64,000 nt of DNA from an uncultured Desulfobacter sp. (GTDB lineage Bacteria > Desulfobacterota > Desulfobacteria > Desulfobacterales > Desulfobacteraceae), in the NCBI RefSeq assembly GCF_963665355.1, contig NZ_OY762229.1, positions 4,030,001-4,094,000 of the forward strand. The letters are read 5' to 3'. Shown piece by piece: positions 18,511 through 27,289 of the stretch. Numbering within the stretch: the first letter of the stretch is position 1; each line of letters begins with the position of its first letter. Below the pieces are notes generated by a model. That model was given only the letters and a program-made list of their open reading frames with translations. It did not search any database and was not told the origin of the DNA. A program made the position numbers and the translations under genes.

Positions 18511-19655
18511 TTGATATTAAAACCATGACCATACTGGTTGTGGATGACATGAAAAGCATGCGCCTGACCCTGCGCAAAATGCTGCGCAACCTTGAAATCG
18601 GCAAAGAGCTTTTGTTTGCGGATAGCGGGAAATCAGGTTTGAATGCACTGAAAAGCTCTTCCTGCGATCTGCTCATCGTTGACTGGAACATGCCGGAAAT
18701 GAACGGCAGCCAGATGTTGGCCCGCCTGCGCCAGGACAAGTCGGTCAGGGACATTCCTGTTATCATAGTCACAGCCGAAAATGAACGGGATATTGTGTCC
18801 GAAGCTGCGGAACACGAAGTGGATGGGTACCTTCTTAAACCCCTGACCCTGGCCGCTCTGGATACAAAAATAAAAAGCGTTGTCGAGGCTAACAATAGTC
18901 CGGAAAAGGCGAAAATTCATCTGGTTGAAGCAAGGGCGTGTGAGGAGGCCGGCAATATTGAAGCCGCCATTGACGAAACCAGAAAAGCACTTGGATTCAA
19001 ACCCAATGCATCACGGATTTTAAGAAAGCTTGGGCTGTTATACCTTGAAATTAAAAAAACGGACATCGGTGAAAAGTGTCTTCAAAAGGCCGTTGCCGTG
19101 AACCGCCAGGATACGATTTCCCGCAGTCATCTGGCCGCGCTGTACATCAACAGGCGCAATTTTAAACAGGCCGCCCAGATTTACATGGAGATTCTCACCT
19201 TAAGCACCCGGTATTTTGATTCAGCGGTAAACCTGGGAGAAACTCTTCTGGTAAACGGCTTCAGAAACGAGGGCAGGGTGCTTTTTTCACGTATAATGTC
19301 TAAAAGCCGCTCCAACAGGGTACTTCAGGAAAGAATCATTGACCTGTGCCTGGAGAACCAGGAATATGAGTTTGTGGCCGAAATTGTTACCCAGGCGATA
19401 AAAGAAAATCCTGCCAATATTGATCTTTTGTACAAAGCCGGCACCATTTACCTTGAAACCGGTGACCAGGGAAAAGCCCTGGAATGCTTTGTCAAAGTGG
19501 ATGACAACCGGCGCGGAGACGTGAGAACCAAACTTCAGATTGCCAAGATTCATTTGAACAATAAACGCATTCTCCAGGCAGATGACTATCTGAACCGAAT
19601 ATTAAGAGTCGAGCCTTCAAATAAGGAAGCCCTGGATCTGCGCCGGCAACTGTAG
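18507..19655 (+). CDS. response regulator receiver with TPR repeats
   Basis: 382 residues. N-terminal CheY-like receiver (TILVVDDMKSMRLTLRKML, phospho-Asp in LLIVDWNMPEMNG, TAENERD, Lys in YLLKPLT) followed by about 240 residues of helical TPR-like repeats (ARACEEAGNIEAAIDETRKALGFKPN, LGLLYLEIKKTDIGEKCLQKAVAVN, AGTIYLETGDQGKALECFVKV). No DNA-binding domain, so output is presumably by protein interaction. Overlaps the hybrid kinase gene by four bases. Confidence 0.88.
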   Translation: MIDIKTMTILVVDDMKSMRLTLRKMLRNLEIGKELLFADSGKSGLNALKSSSCDLLIVDWNMPEMNGSQMLARLRQDKSVRDIPVIIVTAENERDIVSEAAEHEVDGYLLKPLTLAALDTKIKSVVEANNSPEKAKIHLVEARACEEAGNIEAAIDETRKALGFKPNASRILRKLGLLYLEIKKTDIGEKCLQKAVAVNRQDTISRSHLAALYINRRNFKQAAQIYMEILTLSTRYFDSAVNLGETLLVNGFRNEGRVLFSRIMSKSRSNRVLQERIIDLCLENQEYEFVAEIVTQAIKENPANIDLLYKAGTIYLETGDQGKALECFVKVDDNRRGDVRTKLQIAKIHLNNKRILQADDYLNRILRVEPSNKEALDLRRQL

Positions 19656-19665
19656 GGCTTTAAAC

Positions 19666-20421
19666 TCAAACTCCTACATGATTGATGGTTGACGCCATAT
19701 AACCCGCCCCGAATCCATTGTCGATATTGACCACAGCAATGTTAGAACTGCAGGAGTTGAGCATGCCCAGAAGAGCGGTCAGGCCGTTGAAGCTTGTGCC
19801 GTATCCTACGCTTGTGGGCACAGCAATCACGGGCGCTTTGACAAGGCCGCCCACCACCGAGGGCAGCGCACCTTCCATGCCTGCGGCAACGATAATGACA
19901 GATGCCTGTTCAAGTTCTTTTTGGTGAGCGAAAAGGCGATGGATCCCTGCGACGCCTACATCAAACAGTGTTTTCACCTGGTTTCCCATGGCCGTTGCAG
20001 TTAAATAAGCCTCCATGACAACCGGAATATCCGAGGTTCCTGCACAGACGATGAGAATCGTTCCCCGGCCTGTAATGGCAGGGGGCTGTTTTTCTATTTT
20101 CAGCAGGTGTGCGTCATCGAAGTATTGTGCATGGGGAAACTGTGAAAGCACGTGATCGGCCTTTTCCCGGTCGATGCGTGTTACAAGCACGATATTTTCC
20201 GATTTTTCCAGTTTTCCAAGAATGGCAATAATCTGTTCCGATGTTTTACCCTGCCCGAAAATGACCTCGGGAAATCCTTTGCGAAGGGCTCTGTGGTGGT
20301 CCACATGGGCACAGCCGATATCTTCAAATGAAAGGTGTTTTAATTGATCTGCTGCCTGACCGACGGCAAGTTTACCGTCAGCCACCATGGAAAGAATGTT
20401 GCTTAATGTCTCGAAGTTCAT
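19666..20421 (-). CDS. larB: nickel-pincer cofactor biosynthesis protein LarB
   Basis: 251 residues. The C-terminal two-thirds is a PurE/AIR-carboxylase-like domain (ILIVCAGTSDIPVVMEAYLTATAMGNQVKTLFDVGVAGIHRL, VAAGMEGALPSVVGGLVKAPVIAVPTSVGYG, LNSCSSNIAVVNIDNGFGAGYMAS), with the LarB N-terminal region (FGQGKTSEQI). LarB carboxylates and hydrolyses nicotinic acid adenine dinucleotide in the first step to the nickel-pincer cofactor of lactate racemase and related enzymes. larC, larE and a LarA-like apoenzyme are not in the window. It follows the actin-like gene by seven bases and is probably co-transcribed with it, an unexpected pairing. Confidence 0.9.
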   Translation of the reverse strand: MNFETLSNILSMVADGKLAVGQAADQLKHLSFEDIGCAHVDHHRALRKGFPEVIFGQGKTSEQIIAILGKLEKSENIVLVTRIDREKADHVLSQFPHAQYFDDAHLLKIEKQPPAITGRGTILIVCAGTSDIPVVMEAYLTATAMGNQVKTLFDVGVAGIHRLFAHQKELEQASVIIVAAGMEGALPSVVGGLVKAPVIAVPTSVGYGTSFNGLTALLGMLNSCSSNIAVVNIDNGFGAGYMASTINHVGV

Positions 20422-20428
20422 ATAGCTT

Positions 20429-21568
20429 CTAACCGTTTTGCCTCCTCAACCAGGCAAGCCCTTTGCCTGCTTTGTCTGTGTCCTGGTCGGAAGGTGCCTC
20501 TTCCGGGGCTGGGGGCTCCTCCTTGGGAGCCGGTGCCTGCCGGGCCGGCATGTTTTTGTCTTTTCCCCATTTGTAATGGCCAAATTTACAATACCCCTGA
20601 ACATTGTTGAACCTGGCATCAATGCCCTTGGGAATGGAGATCACATTTCCTTCAATGGATGGTATCAGATATTCGGCCAAAGGTACAGACCCGCCGCCGG
20701 ATACGATGATTGAGTCTATATCCCAGTCATTTTCCCACAGACGGTTCAGATCCGAGGCAATGGTTGAGGCGGCATGGGTATATACCCGCTTTTTAAGGTT
20801 GAGTACATTGTATTCCTTGCCCCGGATTTTAATCACGTCGGATTCAATGTATTTGGAGATTTTGTAAAGTTCAATATTGATGCCGCTTTCCTGGCGCAGT
20901 TTATCCGAAATCACGGAAAAGCATCTGGACACACCTGTGTCCGTGGTGGCAGATCCCCTTTCAATGTATTGCAGATGGTCAAAAATAGAAAAATCCGTGG
21001 TTTTAAAACCAATATCCACCACCCCGAGCTTGGACGCCGCAAGGTCTCTGTCGCGGATCTTGCCGTTGTCGTCAAAAATCAGATTAAAGATGGAACCAAT
21101 GGGCTGGGGGATGACATGCACCTTGTCAATGAAAAGCTTTCTGCGTTCGTCAGGTGCGTCATGGTGATGATAGATAATTTCGTGCCTGCCCTGAATGATC
21201 TGTTTAAGGCGCTTGGTGTCGCGTCTCAGGTACCCCACAGGCAGGCCGGTGACCACATTGATGGGGCCGTTGCTCTGGGAGCATATGCCTGTTGCCGCCA
21301 GGGCGAGTATTTTGATGAACTCCTCCACCATTTTTTCCTGGTCAAGGGTATATTCGGTCAGGCTGGACTGCTGTTCGGCATAGGAGCCTAGAAAATAGGT
21401 TTTATCGTCCAGGGTGATATGCAGGTTGGCCGTTGATGCGAGATCGCCCATGGATGACATGAACTGGATTTCCGCAGCTTCGCCGATTAACGATTTGAAA
21501 ATTATGGAGTTTTGTCCGTTATATGCCTTTGTAAAACCGAATCCCACATCTATACCGATAATTTCCAT
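20429..21568 (-). CDS. ParM/Alp-like actin family ATPase
   Basis: 379 residues with actin-fold motifs: phosphate-1 IGIDVGFGFTKAY at the N-terminus, phosphate-2 LGVVDIGFKTTDFSIF, and the adenosine motif IIVSGGGSVPLAEYL. Intervening segments (VVTGLPVGYLRRDTKRLKQII, STIASDLNRLW) fit the ParM/StbA and archaeal-actin-like group rather than MreB or FtsA. The C-terminus has a Pro/Ala/Glu-rich linker ending GKGLAWLRRQNG, a possible interaction tail. Excellent ribosome site (AGGAGG). No plasmid genes surround it. Three 15-bp repeats lie 22 bases upstream of the start, reminiscent of a parC-like site. Function unknown; DNA or organelle positioning is a guess. Confidence 0.8.
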   Translation of the reverse strand: MEIIGIDVGFGFTKAYNGQNSIIFKSLIGEAAEIQFMSSMGDLASTANLHITLDDKTYFLGSYAEQQSSLTEYTLDQEKMVEEFIKILALAATGICSQSNGPINVVTGLPVGYLRRDTKRLKQIIQGRHEIIYHHHDAPDERRKLFIDKVHVIPQPIGSIFNLIFDDNGKIRDRDLAASKLGVVDIGFKTTDFSIFDHLQYIERGSATTDTGVSRCFSVISDKLRQESGINIELYKISKYIESDVIKIRGKEYNVLNLKKRVYTHAASTIASDLNRLWENDWDIDSIIVSGGGSVPLAEYLIPSIEGNVISIPKGIDARFNNVQGYCKFGHYKWGKDKNMPARQAPAPKEEPPAPEEAPSDQDTDKAGKGLAWLRRQNG

Positions 21569-21590
21569 ATATTACCTCCTGAAGTAATCT

Positions 21591-21635
21591 GACCCCATGT
21601 GATCCGACCTAATGTAATTCGACCAGTATAATTCA
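21591..21635. repeat. three degenerate 15-bp direct repeats upstream of the actin-like gene
   Basis: Units at 21591-21605, 21606-21620 and 21621-21635 follow GACCNNATGTNATYC, the third most diverged. Such iterons next to parM-type genes can be adaptor-binding or centromere sites. Confidence 0.55.
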
Positions 21636-22001
21636 ATTAGAATGATACGCTGTGAACAGTTTTAGAATTGTTTCATATGTTTCATGGTAAAGTACCATTG
21701 TCCTTGTGATCAGTCAAGGAATCAGGGCTATTTAACTTTAAATATGGGATGTTGGGGGGATCAGCAGGCGACTTCATTGCGCCCCGGTTATCTTTGTAAA
21801 ATTATTCCTGCCTTGACGCTTATAGGTTAATGGCGTATTTCTAAGTGTATAAGAATGTCTGTGTAACCTACGCAGATCTTACACCCTTCGTGGTTGATTG
21901 AGTATGGCAGGAGGCATGAAAAATCATGATATGCCTGATCAGCCCATGACTGTTAAAAAAAATAATCATTTCTACACTGTGCGAATAAAACAGGATTTTT
22001 C
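21636..22001. other. intergenic region between divergent actin-like and yvcK-like genes
   Basis: 366 bases with no coding frame or strong hairpin. Expected to hold both divergent promoters. Confidence 0.4.
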
Positions 22002-22985
22002 ATGGAAAAACCTATAAGACAGATTGTCACCATCGGCGGCGGCAGCGGTCAGTTTGTGCTGCTCTCCGGTTTGAGGGATTTAAAAAACTGCCACACCACA
22101 GCCATCGTCTCCATGGTGGACTCCGGGGGCAGCACCGGACGACTCAGGGATGAGCTTGGCATTCTTCCACCCGGGGATATTTTAAAGTGTATCCTGGCCC
22201 TGTCCCCCTACCAGGACACCAGTCGGGCGATCCTTCTGAAACGATTCAAAAAAGACCGGCGGCTGGCCGGCCATACAGCTGGCAACATGCTTTTGACCAT
22301 GCTGTCCCGGTATACAGGCAATTTCCCGGCAGGTGTGGCGGCCCTTGCGGAAATCCTTGAGGCCGAAGGGACCATTTTGCCTGTGACCATTGACCGGGCT
22401 ACTCTTGTGGCCGAATTGACCGACGGCAGCAGAATATACGGGGAAGAGGCCATTGACATTCCAAGGGGAACCCAGAGGGAACGGATCAAAGATGTTTTTC
22501 TGGTGCCCCACCACCATGACGCCATCTCTGTCTATCCCCCGGTACTTGAAGCCATTAAGGAGGCCGAGTATATTTTTATCGGTCCGGGGGATCTGTTTAC
22601 CAGTATTATTCCCAACCTGCTTGTGTCCGGGGTTAAGGAAGCCCTCCAGCAGGCCCGGGGACGGGTCTTTTACATTATCAATATCATGACCAAGTTCGGT
22701 GAAACCCATCATTTTACGGGCCGGGATTTCGTTGCCGGCCTTGAAGACCGTCTGGGCCGGCAGGTGGACGGCGTGATCGGGAATTTGACATGCCCGAGAC
22801 AGGAGATGCTGGATAGGTATGCCCAGCAGAAATCCGATTTTGTTTGTGTGGACCCCCAAGATCCCTTTTGGGGAAAACGCACCATCCTTATCAAAGATTT
22901 ACTGGAATCCAATGCAGCCATTGTGCGCCATGATCCATTGAAACTTGCCCGTGTCATCCAGGATATTATTGCCCATGGCATTTAA
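22002..22985 (+). CDS. yvcK: YvcK/CofD-like gluconeogenesis factor
   Basis: 327 residues. IVTIGGGSGQFVLLSGLRDL at the N-terminus, MVDSGGSTGRLRDELGILPPGD, GHTAGNMLLTMLSRYTGNF, and the C-terminal GPGDLFTSIIPNLLVSGVKEAL are the signatures of the YvcK/YbhK branch of the CofD fold, which binds UDP-sugars and influences carbon metabolism and cell-wall synthesis in Bacillus. The exact role in this lineage is unknown. The ribosome site is weak. Single-gene unit. Confidence 0.88.
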   Translation: MEKPIRQIVTIGGGSGQFVLLSGLRDLKNCHTTAIVSMVDSGGSTGRLRDELGILPPGDILKCILALSPYQDTSRAILLKRFKKDRRLAGHTAGNMLLTMLSRYTGNFPAGVAALAEILEAEGTILPVTIDRATLVAELTDGSRIYGEEAIDIPRGTQRERIKDVFLVPHHHDAISVYPPVLEAIKEAEYIFIGPGDLFTSIIPNLLVSGVKEALQQARGRVFYIINIMTKFGETHHFTGRDFVAGLEDRLGRQVDGVIGNLTCPRQEMLDRYAQQKSDFVCVDPQDPFWGKRTILIKDLLESNAAIVRHDPLKLARVIQDIIAHGI

Positions 22986-23042
22986 AAACTGTGGTTAATA
23001 TTCCAGGCCTCTTGAATACCCTTCAAACATGCTGAACCGCGT

Positions 23043-23198
23043 CGCTATCGCTATCGGGATCGCTATCGAAAACAGTTCCGGTGCCCAGCACTGAAACCGG
23101 CATATTCTCCTATGGTTCCCAGTTCGAACATGTAACACAAAAACCGAAATTGATTTCAAGATCGGTCGATAGCGATAGCGATTCCGATAGCGATGGCG
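23043..23198. repeat. REP/BIME-like inverted repeat of ATCGCT units
   Basis: Left arm 23043-23068 and right arm 23173-23198 are reverse complements over 26 bases with two mismatches. Each arm is itself built from tandem CGCTAT/CGATAG hexamers (the right array extends back to 23167). About 104 bases separate them. It lies in a gene-free gap. Confidence 0.7.
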
Positions 23199-23356
23199 AG
23201 TGGGTTGGGGATGCATTTATTGTCATCCGCAGCCAGTCTGCAGATGATCGTCCTGCGCTGCGGCAGTATCCCGGTTGACAATGCCGGAACCTTTGATATA
23301 GACAGGTATTTAAAAATTTTCTGTTAACGACACGACCTGTTCATGCAAAGGAGTCT

Positions 23357-26300
23357 GTGGTGTCCACGCTTTCCTGGCTGCACCTGTCCGATCTTCACTA
23401 CGGCAAACCCCAAGATGCCTGGGATGCCGAACCTATTTTGAAAGACCTTATAAACGACCTGAAACTTTTGGAAGAGGATCATGGGCTGTGTCCGGATCTC
23501 ATTTTTTTCAGCGGCGATCTGGCCTTCGGTCAAATGGGGCCTGAACCGGGAAAAAATTTAAAAGATCAGTATGAAGGCGTTGCTAAATTTTTGGAGCAGG
23601 TAAGAACCGTTTTTTCAAAGCCGGTTCCCAAAACGCATATCTTTCTTGTGCCGGGGAACCATGATGTGAATCAAAAACGTGTGGGTAAAATGTCCACTAT
23701 GTTTATTGACAGCCTGGACGATCCGGAGAGTATCTATAATTTCATGGCCGGTGGAGGAGATGACTGGAACCGGGTTATGGACCGCCTGGAAGACTATCGT
23801 AGTTTTTTGAAAAATTTCGGTAACTCTGTTCTGCTCCAGGATCCCGAGCGCTTGACCTACGGCACCACTGTGAAGATCAACCATATCCATGTGGGGATTG
23901 CCGGGTTCAACACGGTCTGGAGCAGCGGAAGAAGCAGCAAAGAGGAAAACGGTAAACTCCGGGTGGCCTGGAAATGGCAAAATACAAGGGTTCAAAAGGA
24001 AATGGAAAATGCTGATGTCAAGATCGCCTTGTTCCATCATCCTGTGTCTTGGGGCGTCGAAGCAGACAAAGCCTTTGCCGATGATAAACTGAGAAATGAG
24101 TTTCATTTCATTTTATCCGGCCATGAACACAAAACAGCAGTTACGTCTTATGCTAATGGCCGTTCCGTTATTTCCTCCTACGCCTGCTACCATCGTTCCC
24201 AGGGTAGCGGGTACAACATCTGCTGCCTGAATTTTGAAAATCAGACGGGTGAGGTTCATTTAAGGAAATACAGCGACGAGGACGGAGGCGGCTGGGTCCG
24301 CAGGATTACACCCAAGGCCCCGGATGGGCGGTATCATCTGGAACATCTGGACAAGTGGATGCCGAAGATCTCATTACCCAAAGCCTCAACTCCGGATACT
24401 GATGCGTCACCTGCACCTTCCACTCCGAACCCGGAGTTTGAAGGGCAACTGGCTCTCTATAAAAGCAGGGCAGTCTCCCTGTATGAAAAACTGCCCATGA
24501 TCGGGTTCGGTTCCCGGCTGCGGGTCTCCATTCGCATTGAGGATATTTACATGCCCCTGCATGCCATGGTGGATGATGCTGTCCAGTCCGGGGAGTGCTA
24601 TGCTGATGCCGATGATGCGGTCGAGTGCCTGGAAAAATTGGGGAGAAACACTCAGATTTCCATTCCCGACGCCTTTCAGGTCTGCCTGGAGAAAAATAGC
24701 CGGGGCGTTGTTATCTTAGGTGATCCGGGTTCCGGTAAAACCACCCATTTAAAGCGCCTGCTTTTGTGGGCGCTGTCCAAAAATTATGAAACCATCGGGT
24801 TGCCGGCAGGCATTCTCCCCGTGTTCCTGCCCCTGCGCGAACTTAAAGATTCAAACATCAAAAATTTTATTTATGGCCGTATGGCTGATGCCGGTCTTGA
24901 GATGACAAAGGAATTTACGGACCGGCTGCTGGATCATCATCCGGTACTTTTGCTGTTCGACGGCCTGGATGAAATCCAGAATACGAAACTGCGGGTTGAA
25001 GCGGCCCGCAATATTGCCCGGTTCATGAACGGCCGCAATCAGCTGTATGCCGCCGTGACCTGCCGTTTTGCGGGTTATACGGCCACGGCCCGGCTGGAGA
25101 ATGAGTTTATGGAGCTGCACCTGCGTCCTTTGTCACAGGATCAGGCCCACGACTTTATCCGCACCTGGTATCGGCTTGTGGAAACTGCAGACAACAGTGA
25201 TCAGCTTCAGGCCCGGGATATTGCCGGCAAGAAGGCAGACGACCTGATTGACAGCCTGTCATCCGATGATTTCAGATCCGGCCGGGTCTTTGAAATGACC
25301 CGCAATCCCCTGCTGTTAACCAATATCTGCCTGGTTCACCGGGACGGGGGGCGGCTGCCCAGAACCCGGGGCAAATTGTACAGGGCGGCCATGGATGTGC
25401 TGCTGGAATTCTGGCGGGGCTCCAGAGGCATGGAGGTCCGCATCGGTGCGGATCTGGGCCGGCGGGTCCTTCAGCCCGTGGCGCTTTGGATGCACCAGGA
25501 GGAGAACCGGATCCGGGCCTGTGCCGACGAGCTTGCGCCGGTGCTGGAAAAGGCTTTGGAAAAGGTTCGGTGGCCCCACGGATCTGGAAGGGATTTTCTG
25601 CGCATGGTCCGGGATGACACAGGGCTGCTGACGGGGTGGGGAAGCGACACCTACGGGTTTATGCACCTGGGATTCCAGGAGTACCTGGCCGCCTGCCAGA
25701 TCCGCAGCCTTTCCTTTGAAGATGAGAATGTCCTGGCCCAATTGGCGGAACACTGGGGCCAGTCCTGGTGGCAGGAGGTGATCCTGCTGCTGGTGGGCCT
25801 GGAGGAACCGTCAAGGTTCAAGGCCTTCATGGCACAGGTGGTCCAGCTGCCCTCATTTTCCGATAATCCTGAGATAGCTGAGCGCTGCCTGGAGGATGCT
25901 GCGGAAATTGACTGGACTCCGTTTTTGGACCTGCTGGCCGCAGAACCGGGTAAAGATTCTAAATTGTGGGACCGGCAACTGACGGCCCTGAAAATCCTTG
26001 ACCGGCATGCCAAAGAGAGGCTTAAACCTTTAACCGGTGACCTTGAAAATCATCCCATGCCGCAGATCCGTCAACGGTTCTCGGCAGAGCATCTCCGCCA
26101 GGACAATGAGGTACTAATTCACGGAGACATTCAATATGAGATGGTGAGAATTCCGGGGGGAAGGATCACCATAGAATCCTCCGAATTTACAATAGATCCT
26201 TTTTACATGGGGCGCTATCCTGTGACCAACCGCCAGTATGCCTTGTATTTAAAGGCCAACCTCAAGGCCAAAGAGCCGGAATACTGGGGGGATCGGGAAT

Positions 26301-26743
26301 ACAACGGGGAGAGTCAGCCCGTGGTGGGCGTCTCCTGGGATGAAACCCGTGATTTTGCCCAATGGGCCGGGCTTGCACTGCCTTCGGAAGCCCAGTGGGA
26401 ATTTGCCTGCAGGGCCGGGACCATGACCCGGTTTTATACCGGTGATACAGATGAGGATCTGGCACGGGCCGGATGGTATAGGGGGAATTCCGGTGACAAT
26501 TTGCATCCGGTGGGGGAAAAAGAACCTAATGCATACGGACTGTATGATATGCATGGAAATGTATGGGAGTGGACCACAGATAAAATTGGGGGCTCGCTCC
26601 GGGTGATCCGCGGCGGCTCGTTCCTCAATCCGGCTGTGAGCTGCCGGTCTGCTTCCCGCCGCTGCTTCCACCCGTCCGGCCGCGACCGCGACTGGGCGTT
26701 CCGGCTGGTTCTGCTCCCAGGCCGGCAGGACAAGGGCCGGTAG
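23357..26743 (+). CDS. metallophosphoesterase-NACHT-FGE fusion with DGR-like variable C-terminus
   Basis: 1128 residues, GTG start with AAGGAG. Domains: calcineurin-like metallophosphoesterase (residues 5-290: HLSDLHYG with Asp12/His14, FSGDLAFG, VPGNHDV, LSGHEHKT); NACHT NTPase (Walker A GDPGSGKTT at about 455, Walker B LLLFDGLDEIQ at about 530); a helical middle (MHLGFQEYLAACQI); and a C-terminal formylglycine-generating-enzyme/sulfatase-modifying fold (from YEMVRIPGG at about 926, YPVTNRQYALY, LPSEAQWEFACRAG, GLYDMHGNVWEWT, VIRGGSF). The last ~45 residues match the variable C-type-lectin face of diversity-generating retroelement targets. Architecture suggests an NLR-like sensor: phosphoesterase effector, NACHT switch, variable ligand-binding end. 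No reverse transcriptase is in the window. Confidence 0.88.
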   Translation: MVSTLSWLHLSDLHYGKPQDAWDAEPILKDLINDLKLLEEDHGLCPDLIFFSGDLAFGQMGPEPGKNLKDQYEGVAKFLEQVRTVFSKPVPKTHIFLVPGNHDVNQKRVGKMSTMFIDSLDDPESIYNFMAGGGDDWNRVMDRLEDYRSFLKNFGNSVLLQDPERLTYGTTVKINHIHVGIAGFNTVWSSGRSSKEENGKLRVAWKWQNTRVQKEMENADVKIALFHHPVSWGVEADKAFADDKLRNEFHFILSGHEHKTAVTSYANGRSVISSYACYHRSQGSGYNICCLNFENQTGEVHLRKYSDEDGGGWVRRITPKAPDGRYHLEHLDKWMPKISLPKASTPDTDASPAPSTPNPEFEGQLALYKSRAVSLYEKLPMIGFGSRLRVSIRIEDIYMPLHAMVDDAVQSGECYADADDAVECLEKLGRNTQISIPDAFQVCLEKNSRGVVILGDPGSGKTTHLKRLLLWALSKNYETIGLPAGILPVFLPLRELKDSNIKNFIYGRMADAGLEMTKEFTDRLLDHHPVLLLFDGLDEIQNTKLRVEAARNIARFMNGRNQLYAAVTCRFAGYTATARLENEFMELHLRPLSQDQAHDFIRTWYRLVETADNSDQLQARDIAGKKADDLIDSLSSDDFRSGRVFEMTRNPLLLTNICLVHRDGGRLPRTRGKLYRAAMDVLLEFWRGSRGMEVRIGADLGRRVLQPVALWMHQEENRIRACADELAPVLEKALEKVRWPHGSGRDFLRMVRDDTGLLTGWGSDTYGFMHLGFQEYLAACQIRSLSFEDENVLAQLAEHWGQSWWQEVILLLVGLEEPSRFKAFMAQVVQLPSFSDNPEIAERCLEDAAEIDWTPFLDLLAAEPGKDSKLWDRQLTALKILDRHAKERLKPLTGDLENHPMPQIRQRFSAEHLRQDNEVLIHGDIQYEMVRIPGGRITIESSEFTIDPFYMGRYPVTNRQYALYLKANLKAKEPEYWGDREYNGESQPVVGVSWDETRDFAQWAGLALPSEAQWEFACRAGTMTRFYTGDTDEDLARAGWYRGNSGDNLHPVGEKEPNAYGLYDMHGNVWEWTTDKIGGSLRVIRGGSFLNPAVSCRSASRRCFHPSGRDRDWAFRLVLLPGRQDKGR
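26611..26743 (+). other. candidate DGR variable region
   Basis: Codes for RGGSFLNPAVSCRSASRRC and the following FHPSGRDRDWAFRLVL. Codons at positions that are Asn (AAC) in many DGR templates are here NNC (TTC, CTC, AGC, TGC, TCC, CGC, CAC, GGC, GAC). Only six adenines occur in 26611-26700, as expected if template adenines were randomised. The template repeat itself is not in the window. Confidence 0.6.
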
Positions 26744-26752
26744 GCCAGGCAG

Positions 26753-26792
26753 GGGACGGCACTGCCTGCCGGAGGTCAGGCGGTGCCGTCCC
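26753..26792. repeat. 16-bp-stem hairpin immediately downstream of the variable region
   Basis: GGGACGGCAC-T-GCCTG pairs with CAGGC-G-GTGCCGTCCC (one T-G pair) around an eight-base loop, starting nine bases after the stop codon. No U-run follows, arguing against a plain terminator. DGR target sites characteristically carry a hairpin at this position. Confidence 0.7.
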
Positions 26793-26883
26793 GGAAAATA
26801 TAGAATATTCAGGAGAAGATTATGTCCGTTCAGCATACATTGACTGCATAAAAGTCATTATTGAAAAGGAAGGAATGAAGCCC

Positions 26884-26961
26884 ATGGCGAGCTTAACAAT
26901 AAGAAATATTGATGAGTCTCTCAAAGCAACTCTTAGAAGGTGGCCACCATCTCATCAATGA
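26884..26961 (+). pseudogene. truncated FitA/VapB-like ribbon-helix-helix antitoxin
   Basis: Begins MASLTIRNIDESLKATLRR, the DNA-binding N-terminus of FitA-type antitoxins, then switches to WPPSHQ and stops. The remaining ~60 residues and any PIN toxin are absent. AAGGAAGGA precedes the ATG. Confidence 0.6.
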
Positions 26962-27240
26962 GTTCTTCGGGCATGATGTTCAGTTTCCTGAAATTTTCCT
27001 GGGAGAAAAGGGCAAAATCCCCCTGGCTTGTGGTGCAAAGTTCTCCTTTTTCGTTTTTAACCTCGGCGCATACAACGGCGTTTCTCTTGTCGATGCGTTC
27101 TTTGATAAATCCGGTCACCGTGACTGTCTCACCAATGGTGACCGGATAAGGCACAATTTTTATGCGGCCGTTCCGGATCAGGCCAGGCCACGTAAAAGGT
27201 CATATCTTCTAAAAGCACCTTGTTCATCCAGGGGATTTTG
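26933..27240 (-). pseudogene. hotdog-fold thioesterase remnant
   Basis: The minus-strand frame to 26933 reads YPVTIGETVTVTGFIKERI, DKRNAVVCAEVKNEKGE, then FALFSQENFRKL, the second half of a PaaI/4HBT-like acyl-CoA thioesterase. Upstream, a second frame (WMNKVLLEDMTFYVAWPDPE) may be the preceding part after a frameshift. No complete N-terminus exists. It overlaps the antitoxin fragment head-on. Confidence 0.5.
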
Positions 27241-27289
27241 AGTATAGGTAACACCAGAATAAATCCAAAAATCCAGGCAGGTAATCATC

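Noticed and set aside
22995-23216. Minus-strand open frame rich in Arg-Tyr and Ile-Ala repeats
   Set aside because: The repetitive protein arises from the hexamer DNA repeats of the REP-like element, not from a gene.
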